From Pseudomonas spelaei (lineage in GTDB: Bacteria > Pseudomonadota > Gammaproteobacteria > Pseudomonadales > Pseudomonadaceae), in the NCBI RefSeq assembly GCF_009724245.1, contig NZ_WNNK01000006.1, positions 124,001 through 188,000 on the forward strand: a stretch of DNA of 64,000 bases, given 5' to 3'. The position numbers and the translations under genes are program-made. Of the stretch, positions 41,419 to 51,282 are shown one piece after another (within the stretch, counting starts at the first letter, position 1; the number at the start of each line of letters is the position of its first letter). The notes below the pieces were generated by a model. It was not told where the DNA came from, did not search any database, and saw nothing but the letters and a program-made list of their open reading frames with translations.

Positions 41419-42519
41419 TTAACCTTTGAGCTGGGCCAGGGCGCGGTAGTCCGCTCCCAGCGTGGCCTGTAAAATCTCTTTCGGATAATCGTCGGTCACT
41501 ACCGCTTCGCCCATTCGGCGCAGCAGCACCAGTCGCAGTCGACCGTCGATCACTTTCTTGTCTATCGCCATATGTTCGAGAAAATCAGCCTCGGTCATCT
41601 CCTCGGGAGGAATGACCGGCAAACCGGCGCGCTGGAACAAGCGGATACCGCGATCCCGCTCCTGAGCGCTGATCCAGCCCAGGCGCTGCGACATGTCCAG
41701 CGCCATCACTGTGCCAGCCGCTACGGCCTCCCCATGCAACCACACACCATAGCCCATGTGCGTTTCGATCGCATGGCCGAAGGTGTGGCCCAAGTTCAAG
41801 GTGGCGCGTACGCCGGACTCCCGTTCGTCGGCATTGACCACCAGCGCCTTGGCGGCGCAGGAGCGGGAAATGGCTTCGGTCAACGCCACCTGGTCCAGGG
41901 CACGCAGGGCATCGACATGCTCTTCCAGCCAGGTAAGGAACGGTTCGTCGCAGATCAGCCCGTACTTGATGACTTCCGCCAAGCCCGCCGACAGTTCGCG
42001 AGGCGGCAAAGTATTGAGGGTGGCAGTGTCGATCAGCACCACGTTGGGCTGATAGAACGCACCGACCATGTTCTTGCCCAGCGGATGGTTGATGCCGGTC
42101 TTGCCGCCTACCGACGAGTCGACCTGGGACAACAGGGTGGTGGGCACCTGGATAAAGTCCACGCCACGCTGGTAACAGGCCGCCGCGAAACCGGCCATAT
42201 CGCCAATGACGCCACCGCCGAGCGCAACCACAGTAGTGCGACGGTCGTGACGAGCAGTCAGCAGACCATCAAAGATCAGTTGCAGGGTTTCCCAGTTCTT
42301 GAAGGCTTCGCCGTCGGGCAACACCACCGAAATAACGGAAAACGCCTCAAGGCTGCGGCTCAGACGCTCAAGATAAAGCGGCGCTACCGTTTCGTTAGAG
42401 ATAATCGCCACTTGTCGCCCGGCAATATACGGTGCGAGCAACTCGGGCTGGTCCAACAAACCTTCGCCAATGTGGATCGGGTAGCTGCGCTCGCCTAGAT
42501 CGACCTTAAGTGTCTGCAT
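41419..42519 (-). CDS. aroB: 3-dehydroquinate synthase
   Basis: 366 aa. NAD-binding [17 protein letters not shown], and metal-binding region [17 protein letters not shown] with conserved His. It closes DAHP to 3-dehydroquinate in the second step of the shikimate pathway. The SPOR ATPase gene follows after 10 nt; aroK lies upstream across a 148-nt gap that holds no recognisable gene. Start [18 protein letters not shown] is standard. Confidence 0.98.
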   Translation of the reverse strand: MQTLKVDLGERSYPIHIGEGLLDQPELLAPYIAGRQVAIISNETVAPLYLERLSRSLEAFSVISVVLPDGEAFKNWETLQLIFDGLLTARHDRRTTVVALGGGVIGDMAGFAAACYQRGVDFIQVPTTLLSQVDSSVGGKTGINHPLGKNMVGAFYQPNVVLIDTATLNTLPPRELSAGLAEVIKYGLICDEPFLTWLEEHVDALRALDQVALTEAISRSCAAKALVVNADERESGVRATLNLGHTFGHAIETHMGYGVWLHGEAVAAGTVMALDMSQRLGWISAQERDRGIRLFQRAGLPVIPPEEMTEADFLEHMAIDKKVIDGRLRLVLLRRMGEAVVTDDYPKEILQATLGADYRALAQLKG

Positions 42520-42667
42520 GTGTCCCCGCGTTGAAGATGGAAGCAGGTGCCCTGCCCTACATTTACGTTTGTCGGCAACGTCGAGATCTGACGCCGCCTG
42601 ATGGCTCTACGCCACAACTCTGACGACCATAGTACGACGCCGAGGATAGCGCATTTCGAGCCAGGCT

Positions 42668-43186
42668 TTAACGGGGGGGCAGCCGCTGCAAGCGCTCCAG
42701 AATGTCGAGCACGACCATTCGTGGCGGCCGTTCATCGGTTTCCACCACCAGATCCGCGATTTCCCGATACAGAGGATCCCGCAGCGCCAACAGATCCCGC
42801 AGGGTTTTTGCCGGGTCTGCGGTACGCAGTAATGGACGATTGCGGTCGCGAGCCGTACGGCCGACCTGTTGCTCAACCGACGCATGCAGATAGACCACCC
42901 GACCGCCGGCATGTAGCGCTCGACGGTTCTCATCGCGCATCACTGCACCGCCACCGGTGGCCAATACCACGCCATCGCAGCCACACAGCTCGGCAATCAT
43001 TGCCTGCTCACGGTCGCGAAAGCCCAGTTCGCCTTCCTTATCGAAGATCCACGGGATATTGGCGCCCGTGCGCAATTCAATTTCCTTATCGGAATCTTTG
43101 AATGGCAGGCGCAGCTCTTTGGCCAGCAAACGGCCGATGGTGCTTTTTCCAGCCCCCATCGGTCCTACAAGAATCAAATTTCGCAC
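42668..43186 (-). CDS. aroK: Shikimate kinase
   Basis: 172 aa. P-loop GPMGAGKST (residues 8-16), shikimate-binding DSDKEIE and [12 protein letters not shown] motif LATGGGAVM, and lid Arg in RDRNRPLL. It phosphorylates shikimate with ATP in aromatic amino acid synthesis. It begins 4 nt after pilQ and belongs to the pil-aro transcription unit, a gene order well known in Gammaproteobacteria. Confidence 0.98.
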   Translation of the reverse strand: MRNLILVGPMGAGKSTIGRLLAKELRLPFKDSDKEIELRTGANIPWIFDKEGELGFRDREQAMIAELCGCDGVVLATGGGAVMRDENRRALHAGGRVVYLHASVEQQVGRTARDRNRPLLRTADPAKTLRDLLALRDPLYREIADLVVETDERPPRMVVLDILERLQRLPPR

Positions 43187-43190
43187 AGAA

Positions 43191-44585
43191 TCAACGACTC
43201 ACAGCAATCGCCTGGTTATTCATAATACGCGGAGTCAGGAACACCAGCAGCTCGGATTTTTTCTCCGAGACCACATCCCGCCGGAAAAGGCGGCCAAGAT
43301 ACGGCAGATCGCCCAAAAATGGCACTTTATCTACCACCTTGCTCTGGGTATTGGAGAAAACCCCGCCGATGACAATAGTCTCGCCATCCTTGACCAGCAC
43401 CTTGGCGTTGACTTCGTTTTTCTTGATCGGTGGCACGTCATTGAGCTTGTTCAGGTAGTCGGGCTCATCCTTGGTGACCTTGACCTCCATGATCACCCGG
43501 TCATCAGGGGTAATTTGTGGCGTGACTTCCAGGGACAACGAAGCCTCCTTGAACGACACGGACGTGGCACCGCTGGCGCTGGACTCCTGGTAGGGAATCT
43601 CGGTGCCCTTGAGGATTCGCGCGGTTTCCTTGTCGGAAGTGACCACCTTGGGCTGCGAGACAATTTCGCCGTTGCCGGTTTTCTCCATGGCGGTCAGTTC
43701 CAGATCCAGCAGGATGTTGTCGGTGATAAAGGCGATGCCAAGGCCTGAGGTGCCGTTGATGGCGCCCAGATCAACAAAGGGCGAGCTCGGGAGGCTTTCC
43801 GGCAGTTCTACACCGTCGGCTACGGGCTTATTGATCCCGCCAGCACTCCAGTTACCCCGATTGGCCCGCCCACCCCAACGCACGCCCAGGCTCTTGTCGT
43901 AATCGACATTGGCCTCGACAATCCGCGCCTCGATCATCACCTGACGCACCGGAATATCCAGCTGTGCCACGATCCGCCGCAGTTCGTCCAGGCGCTCTTG
44001 GGTCTGGTACGCGATGATATTGTTGGTCCGGTCATCCACCGCGACCGAGCCTCGTTCTTCTGTGGCGCCTTCAACCTCCGTCACCGACTGAAAGAGCCTG
44101 GCAAGGTCAGAAGCCTTGGCGTAGTTCACCTGAAGCAACTCACGGCGCAAGGGTGTCAGCTCGGCCACCTGCTTGCGTGACTCCAGAACCAGCAGCTCGC
44201 GCGCCGCCAGCTCTTCGGCAGGTGCAACCAGTAACACGTTGGCGGTCACACGCTTGTCCAACCCCTTGGTCTGCAGCACCAGATCCAGGGCCTGGTCCCA
44301 AGGCACGTCCTTGAGACGCAACGTAATCGAACCTTGCACCTCATCACTGGCCACCAGGTTCAGGCCGGCAACGTCGGCAATCTGCTGCAAGACGACGCGC
44401 ACTTCGATGTTCTGGAAATTAAGGCTCAACTTATCGCCAGTGAACGCAGCACGCTCGGCATTGAGTGGCACACCGCCAGGCGGCGGCAGGTGAATCAGGT
44501 CGACCCGATTGGGCACAGCCTTGGCCATCGGTGCCATGAACGCTATCCATAGCGCCACACCGAAGGACGAAAAAGTCCGTTTCAT
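43191..44585 (-). CDS. pilQ: Type IV pilus secretin PilQ, short form without AMIN domains
   Basis: 464 aa. Signal peptide 1-23 (MAKA end), then directly an STN-type domain (about 50-115, [20 protein letters not shown]), a secretin N1 domain (about 125-205) and the secretin barrel (about 220-460, [17 protein letters not shown]). PilQ forms the outer-membrane gate of the pilus. The P. aeruginosa protein is about 710 aa with two N-terminal AMIN domains that bind peptidoglycan; these are absent here. pilP ends only 12 nt upstream, so no coding space was missed. No frameshift is seen. Confidence 0.92.
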   Translation of the reverse strand: MKRTFSSFGVALWIAFMAPMAKAVPNRVDLIHLPPPGGVPLNAERAAFTGDKLSLNFQNIEVRVVLQQIADVAGLNLVASDEVQGSITLRLKDVPWDQALDLVLQTKGLDKRVTANVLLVAPAEELAARELLVLESRKQVAELTPLRRELLQVNYAKASDLARLFQSVTEVEGATEERGSVAVDDRTNNIIAYQTQERLDELRRIVAQLDIPVRQVMIEARIVEANVDYDKSLGVRWGGRANRGNWSAGGINKPVADGVELPESLPSSPFVDLGAINGTSGLGIAFITDNILLDLELTAMEKTGNGEIVSQPKVVTSDKETARILKGTEIPYQESSASGATSVSFKEASLSLEVTPQITPDDRVIMEVKVTKDEPDYLNKLNDVPPIKKNEVNAKVLVKDGETIVIGGVFSNTQSKVVDKVPFLGDLPYLGRLFRRDVVSEKKSELLVFLTPRIMNNQAIAVSR

Positions 44586-44597
44586 TGTTTGATTCCG

Positions 44598-45119
44598 TTA
44601 TGAATGCACGTTCAAGGCAAGGGTTCGCGAGCGTTCCAGCCACGCACCCTCGCCATCCGGGAATAGCTCGACAAGCTCGATGTGTGAGTCATGAATGGCC
44701 GTCACCTGTCCGTGATCCGACCCCAAGTAATCGCCCACTGCAAGGCGATGCACCGCCGTAGCACCACGCAACAGGGCAAAGGTTTGCCCACCGCGGGACA
44801 AGGTACCGACCATTTCGAATTGCTCGATGGCAAAACCTTCCAGAAACCCTCGCAGACGCCCAGGATCAGGCCCGAGAGCCGAGCGCCCTGTAGCACGCTC
44901 GACCTGTAGAGACGGCGGCCGAAAAGGATCACGCAGGGACGCCGGATCGTAGACAAAGCGTTGGCGGCTGACAGGTTGCGGCACCACCTCTATAGGCGCC
45001 ACTGGCCGTTGGCGAATCTCACGCAACTGAGCCTCCAACGCCTGCACATCACCACCACCGCCACAACCGACCAGCGATACCAAGCCAAAGGCCAGGCACA
45101 CACCCTTGACGCGGCTCAT
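44598..45119 (-). CDS. pilP: Type IV pilus lipoprotein PilP
   Basis: 173 aa lipoprotein. The signal peptide ends at LVGC (Cys19), followed by a Gly run. A disordered linker with RDPFRPP leads to a beta-sandwich (FEMVGTLSRGGQTFALLRG). PilP links the PilN-PilO inner-membrane dimer to the PilQ secretin. It overlaps pilO by 4 nt and precedes pilQ by 12 nt. Confidence 0.95.
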   Translation of the reverse strand: MSRVKGVCLAFGLVSLVGCGGGGDVQALEAQLREIRQRPVAPIEVVPQPVSRQRFVYDPASLRDPFRPPSLQVERATGRSALGPDPGRLRGFLEGFAIEQFEMVGTLSRGGQTFALLRGATAVHRLAVGDYLGSDHGQVTAIHDSHIELVELFPDGEGAWLERSRTLALNVHS

Positions 45120-45736
45120 GGCAATAACCCCTGTTCGTTGTAGCGATAGGTCTTGGCCAGCAGCTCAAGCCGTAATAACGGCCCCGCCTGCGGATTGGCC
45201 GGCCGGATGGCCAAGTCATGCAAGGTAACAACCCTCGGCAACCCGGCCAGGGCGCTGATGAATGTCGCCAGATCGTGATAGGCGCCGGTAACACCAATCT
45301 GCAAGGGCAACTCGATATAGAGCGGCTGAACCCGCTCGTCCAGCAGCCTGATTTCCTCGAATACCAAACCGTTGGCCATGCCCAGACGAGTAATGTCCTC
45401 AAGCAGGCCCGGCACTTCAGTATCAGTTGGCAACTGCTGCAACAGCTTGGCGAAAGCCTCCTGCAGGGTCTGGAGCTGGAAGGTGTAGGCCTCAAGATTG
45501 GCGGCCTGGGCCGACTTCAGGGAAAAATCCTGCAGCAAGATCGCCTCCTGCGCCTCTTGCTGGCGTAACTTCTCCCGCGAGGTACTCAGGTAGAAGACGT
45601 CAGCCAATACCAGCAGCAGACAGAGCAGTCCGAAACCCAACAGCGCCTTTCGGGACAAGGACCAATCAGGGGCATTGCGGTAGAGCGTGGCAAATTCGAG
45701 TTCCGCCAGCCTTGGCAGGCTTGCTGACAAACTCAT
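45116..45736 (-). CDS. pilO: Type IV pilus protein PilO
   Basis: 206 aa. A short cytoplasmic N-terminus, one membrane helix (ALLGFGLLCLLLVLADVFYL, about 31-50), a coiled coil (SREKLRQQEAQEAIL) and a ferredoxin-like periplasmic domain. It pairs with PilN in the alignment complex. It overlaps pilN and pilP by 4 nt each. Length and layout are normal, unlike pilM and pilQ of the same operon. Confidence 0.95.
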   Translation of the reverse strand: MSLSASLPRLAELEFATLYRNAPDWSLSRKALLGFGLLCLLLVLADVFYLSTSREKLRQQEAQEAILLQDFSLKSAQAANLEAYTFQLQTLQEAFAKLLQQLPTDTEVPGLLEDITRLGMANGLVFEEIRLLDERVQPLYIELPLQIGVTGAYHDLATFISALAGLPRVVTLHDLAIRPANPQAGPLLRLELLAKTYRYNEQGLLP

Positions 45737-46281
45737 TGCAGTGCCTCGACGGACTCTCTCTGGCGAACCATCAAATGGAAGCCATTGCCATCCTCGTCGT
45801 CGGCCTGCACATGCTGCAACCGAGGTGCCTGCAAGTCATTGCTCGCCTCAAGACTACGCAGCAGCCGGGCAATGTCCTGATTCGACTCGGCGCTACCTCG
45901 AACCCCGACATTGCCGCCTTCGACAATGACTTCGCGCAGTTGCACCCCGTCCGGCACAGCACGGGCCAGTTGGTCGAACAGCAGGGCGTCAGCCGGGCGA
46001 TCGGTTTGCAACCCCTGGACGACCTTCATTCGCTCCACAAGCTGCAAGCGCTGCTCGCGCAACTCATCGATAGTCTTGATCTGCGAATCAAGCACCGTCA
46101 CCGCCCTGCTCAAGTGGCTGCTGCGGGCCACTTGCCGATCAATCGCCCGGTCGATCACACGGTCCGCCAGCCACACCGCCGCCAGCGCCACACCCGTCAT
46201 CCCGAACAAAAAAGCCAGAAAATATTGGCGTCGACGCTTGGCCTGCTCTTCGCGCCAAGGCAAAAGGTTGATGCGTGTCAT
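45733..46281 (-). CDS. pilN: Type IV pilus protein PilN
   Basis: 182 aa from ATG 46281. It starts MTRINLLPWREEQ, whose INLLPWR stretch is the segment that binds the cleft of PilM. One membrane helix (about 21-42) and a periplasmic coiled coil and ferredoxin-like domain follow. The intact PilM-binding peptide is of note because PilM is shortened here. The start shares one base with the pilM stop. Confidence 0.95.
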   Translation of the reverse strand: MTRINLLPWREEQAKRRRQYFLAFLFGMTGVALAAVWLADRVIDRAIDRQVARSSHLSRAVTVLDSQIKTIDELREQRLQLVERMKVVQGLQTDRPADALLFDQLARAVPDGVQLREVIVEGGNVGVRGSAESNQDIARLLRSLEASNDLQAPRLQHVQADDEDGNGFHLMVRQRESVEALQ

Positions 46282-46934
46282 CAATCGAAACTCCTCAGGG
46301 CCAAGCCGCAGGCAACTCCCATCCCTTGCGCATCGTTGCCCCACTGCACACCATCGACTCGATGGCCTGGCACGATGCTGTCGAAAGCCTGACCGCTGGC
46401 GCGGGCCAATGCAAACGCTTCGACATCCACTATCCGTGTCACCAGCCCCGCCAGGGCCAGCACCGCCTCACGTGCCTCGACCTGCTCCTTGAGACAGGCG
46501 ACGAGCAGCACCTCGACGCGCTGCGGATCACGGGCCGAGACACTCTGGACCTGAAAGTCGATGGCCACCTCATCCAGTGGGTAGGGAATGTACTGGTCCG
46601 CCTCCAGATTGACTCGACGCACCATTTCGTCATCGCTGAGCCCTGCTTCCATCTCGATCACACGGGTGATAACCGACGACCCGGCTACCGCAACCGCTGC
46701 GGTTTTAAGGGATGTGCGCGCCCGTGACAACGCCTTGGAAAGCGCCAGCCCTACGGCGTCAAGATCAACCAGCGTGCTGTCGATCACGGCATGGGCCGGC
46801 AGGTGTTGGATACCATAGGCCCGGACCGTGTAACCAGCGCCCGAGCGCTCCAATTCCACCAGCCTCACTGCGGCATCATTGATGTCGATACCCAGGACGG
46901 CATCGGTTTTTTGCCTGAAAAATCCCTTTCTCAT
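46281..46934 (-). CDS. pilM: Type IV pilus protein PilM with internal deletion
   Basis: 217 aa from ATG 46934 (GGGGAG 5 nt upstream). PilM is normally about 354 aa, an FtsA/actin-like ATPase of the inner-membrane alignment complex. The N-terminal part is good (AVLGIDINDAAVRLVELE to RIVDVEAFALARA, to about residue 170), and the last residues VACGLALRSFD are the normal end. About 130 residues between them, including the second phosphate loop and adenosine region of the ATPase, are missing in frame. It could still hold PilN through its N-terminal lobe, but ATP binding is doubtful. First gene of pilMNOPQ. Confidence 0.85.
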   Translation of the reverse strand: MRKGFFRQKTDAVLGIDINDAAVRLVELERSGAGYTVRAYGIQHLPAHAVIDSTLVDLDAVGLALSKALSRARTSLKTAAVAVAGSSVITRVIEMEAGLSDDEMVRRVNLEADQYIPYPLDEVAIDFQVQSVSARDPQRVEVLLVACLKEQVEAREAVLALAGLVTRIVDVEAFALARASGQAFDSIVPGHRVDGVQWGNDAQGMGVACGLALRSFD

Positions 46935-47153
46935 AAAACTCCCCAAAACTTTCCCTGTCTTACGGCCTGACTGTCAGTCTGGATTGATGCATTCGGTCGG
47001 CTTGTTTGAGAGGCGCGAATGACGCCCCAATCCGAAAAATGCTTTAATGCCCAGCGTTTTTTCCCGCTTTTTATCCGCAGGCCGGGTTGCTCCATCGTTT
47101 GTCGTGTATGCCCCGACGCCTAACTCATTCTTTTCTCTGGAAATCCAAAAGCC

Positions 47154-49622
47154 TTGATTCGTCTGCTGAAGTTTTTCGGGTACTCCATTGTCGCTATCGT
47201 CTGCGGGCTAATGCTCGTTCTCAGCGGGGCCTATCTCTACCTTAGTCCGGGATTGCCCTCGGTAGAGGCCCTGAGAAGTATCCAGTTGCAGATTCCTTTG
47301 CGGGTCTACAGCAGCGATGAAAAACTGATCGCGGAGTTCGGCGAAATGCGCCGTACCCCGATCCGTTTCGCCGACATTCCACCCAATTTCATCAACGCCC
47401 TGTTGTCGGCCGAAGACGACAATTTCGCCAATCACTATGGCGTCGACCCCAGCAGCCTGGTGCGTGCAGCCACTCAGTTGGTAAAAAGCGGACACATTCA
47501 ATCCGGCGGTAGCACCATCACCATGCAGGTGGCGAAGAATTTCTTCCTCACCAGCGAGCGCAGTTTCTCCCGCAAGGCCACCGAAATCCTCCTGGCGCTG
47601 CAGATCGAACGGCAACTGACCAAGGACGAGATCCTGGAGCTGTACGTCAACAAGATCTACCTGGGCAACCGCGCCTACGGGATCGAGGCGGCTTCACAGG
47701 TGTACTACGGCAAGTCGATTCGCGACGCCAGCCTGGCGCAGATGGCCATGATTGCCGGCCTGCCTAAAGCCCCTTCACGCTTCAACCCCTTGGCCAACCC
47801 GGCGCGCAGCAAAGAGCGTCGCGACTGGATCCTGGGGCGCATGTACAAGCTGGGCAAGATCGACCAAACCGCCTATGAAAGCGCCGTGGCCGAACCTCTG
47901 AACGCCAGCTATCACGTGCCGACACCTGAAGTGAACGCACCGTACATCGCCGAAATGGCCCGGGCCGAGATGGTCGGCCGTTATGGCAGCGACGCCTACA
48001 CCGAAGGTTTCCGCGTTACCACGACCATTCCGAGCAACTTGCAGGAAATCGCCAACCACTCGGTGCATGAAGGCCTGATCACCTATGACCAGCGCCACGG
48101 CTACCGCGGCCCCGAATCACGCCTTCCGGGCAAGACCCTGAGCGCCTGGACCGTCGAGCTGGGCAAACAGCGCGCAATCAGTGGCCTTGAGCCGGCTATC
48201 GTCACCCAGGTGAAGAAAGATGGCGTGCAGGTGCTGACCCGCACCGGCGAAGAGCATGTGTCGTGGGACAGCATGAAATGGGCCCGCCCATTCCTCAACA
48301 CCAACAGCATGGGCCCGATGCCCAAGCAGCCGTCGGACGTGGCGCAGGTCGGTGACCTGATCCGCGTGCAGCGCCAGAAGGACGACAGCCTGAAATTCAG
48401 CCAGGTGCCTGTGGCACAAGGCGCACTGGTGTCGCTGGATCCACAAAACGGTGCGATTCGCGCCCTGGTGGGTGGTTTTGCCTTCGAGCAGAGCAACTAC
48501 AACCGCGCCACCCAAGCCAAGCGCCAGCCAGGCTCCAGCTTCAAGCCATTCGTCTATAGCGCAGCCCTGGATAACGGCTACACCGCCGCCAGCCTGGTCA
48601 ACGATGCACCGATCGTGTTTGTCGACGAGTACCTGGACAAGGTCTGGCGACCAAAGAACGACACCAACACCTTCCTCGGGCCGATCCGAATCCGTGAGGC
48701 GCTGTACAAGTCCCGCAACCTGGTGTCGATCCGCCTGCTGCAGGCGATGGGCGTGGGCAAGACCATCGATTACATGACCCGCTTTGGCTTCAACAAGCAG
48801 GATCTGCCGCCCAACCTGTCCCTGGCCCTGGGTACCGCGACCCTCACGCCGATGGAAATCGCCACGGGCTGGAGCACCTTTGCCAACGGTGGCTACAAGA
48901 TTACGCCGTACCTGATCGACAAGATCGAAAGCCGCAACGGGGAGACGCTGTTTACCGCCAACCCACCGCGCGTGCCGGGTGACGTGGTCAACGGCATTGC
49001 CGCTACCGATGGCGTGGCAGCACCGACCAATGGCGGCATCACCATCGAGCCGACACCGGGCGCAGCGCCAACCGCTGGTGTACCCGCAACCCCTGCCGCC
49101 CCACAAGTGCCCGCAGTGGCCGAGCGGGTGGTGGATGGCCGCACCACGTATATCCTCAACAGCATTTTGGAAGACGTGATCAAGAAAGGCACCGGCCGTC
49201 GTGCCCTGGCCCTGGGCCGTACGGACCTGGCAGGCAAGACCGGTACCACCAACGAATCCAAGGACGCCTGGTTCTCCGGCTACAACGCCGACTACGTGAC
49301 CACCGTCTGGACGGGCTACGACCAACCGGAAAGCCTCGGCCGTCGCGAATTCGGCGGCACAGTCGCGTTGCCGATCTGGATGAGCTACATGGGCGCGGCC
49401 CTCAAGGACAAGCCACCTCATAGCCAGGCTGAGCCGGAAGGCATCCTCAGCCTGCGGGTCGACCCCGTCAGCGGCCGCGCCGCCGTACCGGGTACGCCGA
49501 ATGCGTACTTCGAACTGTTCAAGAGCGAAGACACGCCGCCGTCGGTCAATGAGCTGGGTAACGGTGCCGTACCGGGCAGCCCGCTGCCAGCGGATGAAGC
49601 CGCACCGATCGATTTGTTCTAA
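47154..49622 (+). CDS. ponA: Penicillin-binding protein 1A
   Basis: 822 aa with a TTG start giving MIRLLKFFGYSIVAIVCG. One membrane anchor (about 8-28). Transglycosylase domain with catalytic Glu in SAEDDNFANHYGVDP and GGSTITMQVAKNFF. Transpeptidase domain with active Ser in PGSSFKPF (about 461), SRN in YKSRNLVS and KTGT near 695. A Pro-Ala-Thr-rich insert (about 630-655) precedes the KTG motif. It polymerises and crosslinks peptidoglycan. It is divergent from pilM, as is usual. A REP doublet and a terminator follow. Confidence 0.96.
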   Translation: MIRLLKFFGYSIVAIVCGLMLVLSGAYLYLSPGLPSVEALRSIQLQIPLRVYSSDEKLIAEFGEMRRTPIRFADIPPNFINALLSAEDDNFANHYGVDPSSLVRAATQLVKSGHIQSGGSTITMQVAKNFFLTSERSFSRKATEILLALQIERQLTKDEILELYVNKIYLGNRAYGIEAASQVYYGKSIRDASLAQMAMIAGLPKAPSRFNPLANPARSKERRDWILGRMYKLGKIDQTAYESAVAEPLNASYHVPTPEVNAPYIAEMARAEMVGRYGSDAYTEGFRVTTTIPSNLQEIANHSVHEGLITYDQRHGYRGPESRLPGKTLSAWTVELGKQRAISGLEPAIVTQVKKDGVQVLTRTGEEHVSWDSMKWARPFLNTNSMGPMPKQPSDVAQVGDLIRVQRQKDDSLKFSQVPVAQGALVSLDPQNGAIRALVGGFAFEQSNYNRATQAKRQPGSSFKPFVYSAALDNGYTAASLVNDAPIVFVDEYLDKVWRPKNDTNTFLGPIRIREALYKSRNLVSIRLLQAMGVGKTIDYMTRFGFNKQDLPPNLSLALGTATLTPMEIATGWSTFANGGYKITPYLIDKIESRNGETLFTANPPRVPGDVVNGIAATDGVAAPTNGGITIEPTPGAAPTAGVPATPAAPQVPAVAERVVDGRTTYILNSILEDVIKKGTGRRALALGRTDLAGKTGTTNESKDAWFSGYNADYVTTVWTGYDQPESLGRREFGGTVALPIWMSYMGAALKDKPPHSQAEPEGILSLRVDPVSGRAAVPGTPNAYFELFKSEDTPPSVNELGNGAVPGSPLPADEAAPIDLF

Positions 49623-49650
49623 GTACCCACTCTCAGACAGATACGATCTG

Positions 49651-49738
49651 TGTGGGAGCTGGCTTGCCTGCGATGCAGGCAGCGCGGTGCTTCAGGCATA
49701 TCGAGGTGATGCTATCGCGGGCAAGCCCGGCTCCCACA
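49651..49738. repeat. REP doublet after ponA
   Basis: Forward arm TGTGGGAGCTGGCTTGCCTG at 49651 and reverse arm GCGGGCAAGCCCGGCTCCCA ending near 49738, with a loop that resembles the one at 33491 (GAGGTGATGCTATCGC in both). It precedes the shared terminator of ponA and maeB. Confidence 0.9.
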
Positions 49739-49779
49739 GGACTTGCCCAAACTTTGAAACAGCATTTCAGCCACACAGC

Positions 49780-49813
49780 AAAAAGCCCCGACTCGTGAGA
49801 GCCGGGGCTTTTT
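49780..49813. terminator. Bidirectional terminator between ponA and maeB
   Basis: AAAAAGCCCCG (49780-49790) pairs with the CGGGGCTTTTT ending at 49813. An inner CTC/GAG stem with a GTGA loop extends it. A and T runs on both sides serve both convergent genes. Confidence 0.92.
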
Positions 49814-49832
49814 GTTGGTGCGCTACAACGAC

Positions 49833-51101
49833 TTAGCCGTTGAACACATCATCCACGCTTTTCAGCGGGTAGTTCTTCGGATACGGCAGGGTGGCAACGC
49901 CGGTCTCGATGGCGGCTTTAGCCACGGCATCGGAGATCACGGTGATCAGGCGGGCATCCATTGGTTTCGGAATGATGTACTCACGACCGAATTCCAGTTT
50001 GATACCGCCATAGGCATCGCACACTTCCTGAGGTACCGGCAGCTTGGCCAGTTCGCGCAGGGCGTTGGCGGCGGCGACTTTCATCTCTTCGTTGATGCGC
50101 TTGGCACGAACGTCCAGGGCACCACGGAAGATGAACGGGAAGCCCAGTACGTTGTTGACCTGGTTCGGGAAGTCAGAACGGCCGGTGGCCATGATCACGT
50201 CATCACGGGTAGCGTGCGCCAGGGCCGGAGCAATTTCCGGATCCGGGTTGGAGCAAGCGAACACGATCGGGTTGGCCGCCATCCGCTTCAGGCCTTCGGC
50301 GCTCAGCAGGTTCGGACCGGACAGGCCAACGAATACGTCAGCACCGTTCAGGGCGTCGTCCAGGGTACGTTTCTCGGACGGATGGGCAAACATCGCCTTG
50401 TACTGGTTCAGGTCGGTACGCTCGGACTGGATCACGCCCTTGCTGTCGACCATGAAGATGTTTTCCAGCTTGGCGCCCATGCTCACGATCAGCTTCATGC
50501 AGGAGATGGCTGCAGCGCCAGCGCCCAGGCAGACGATCTTGGCTTCGCCGAGGGTTTTGCCAGCGATCTCCAAGGCATTGATCATGCCGGCAGCGGTAAC
50601 GATCGCGGTGCCGTGCTGGTCATCGTGGAATACCGGGATATCGCACTGTTCGATCAGGGCCTTTTCGATCTCGAAGCACTCAGGTGCCTTGATGTCTTCC
50701 AGGTTGATGCCACCAAACGTGATGGAGATGCGTTTTACGGTGTCGATGAAAGCCTGTGGGCTTTCGGAATCGACTTCGATGTCGAATACGTCGATGCCGG
50801 CAAAGCGCTTGAACAGCACGCCCTTGCCCTCCATGACTGGCTTGGAAGCCAATGGGCCAAGGTTACCCAGGCCGAGAATCGCGGTGCCATCAGAAATCAC
50901 TGCAACCAGATTGCCCTTGCCGGTGTACTTGTAGGCCAGTTCAGGGTCACGGGCGATTTCACGCACGGGCTCGGCTACACCGGGGCTGTAGGCCAGCGAC
51001 AGGTCGCGAGCGGTAGCAGTGGGTTTGGTGAGCTCGACACTCAGCTTTCCTGGACGAGGATTGGCGTGATATTCGAGAGCGGCAGTTTTCAAATCAGACA
51101 T
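49833..51101 (-). CDS. maeB: NADP-dependent malic enzyme
   Basis: 422 aa, the short bacterial form without the phosphotransacetylase-like domain found in E. coli MaeB. Conserved: SLAYSPGVAEP, LVAVISDGTAILGLGNLG, metal and substrate site VFHDDQHGTAIV, and nucleotide loop VCLGAGAAAIS. It decarboxylates malate to pyruvate with NADP reduction, feeding carbon out of the TCA cycle. It is a single gene, ended by the terminator shared with ponA. The 181-nt upstream gap holds its promoter, not resolved. Confidence 0.95.
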   Translation of the reverse strand: MSDLKTAALEYHANPRPGKLSVELTKPTATARDLSLAYSPGVAEPVREIARDPELAYKYTGKGNLVAVISDGTAILGLGNLGPLASKPVMEGKGVLFKRFAGIDVFDIEVDSESPQAFIDTVKRISITFGGINLEDIKAPECFEIEKALIEQCDIPVFHDDQHGTAIVTAAGMINALEIAGKTLGEAKIVCLGAGAAAISCMKLIVSMGAKLENIFMVDSKGVIQSERTDLNQYKAMFAHPSEKRTLDDALNGADVFVGLSGPNLLSAEGLKRMAANPIVFACSNPDPEIAPALAHATRDDVIMATGRSDFPNQVNNVLGFPFIFRGALDVRAKRINEEMKVAAANALRELAKLPVPQEVCDAYGGIKLEFGREYIIPKPMDARLITVISDAVAKAAIETGVATLPYPKNYPLKSVDDVFNG

Positions 51102-51282
51102 ATCGGCATTCCGCTTTTACTGTTGGACGACGGACCGCCGAGGATACGCGTGTCGCAAAGTCCCTACAAGACTGGGCGGTCACAGGTGTCAAGGGCCCTA
51201 CCCTACGACTTTTGGCCAAGAGCCGCGAGATACAAGGGCTCATCTGTTCACAATCATACGAATAAATGTCTACAATTTTTTC

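Noticed and set aside
44586..44600. Frameshift or missed 5' part explaining the short PilQ
   Set aside because: pilQ has its own start and signal peptide, and the pilP stop is only 12 nt upstream, so no AMIN-coding sequence can be hidden.
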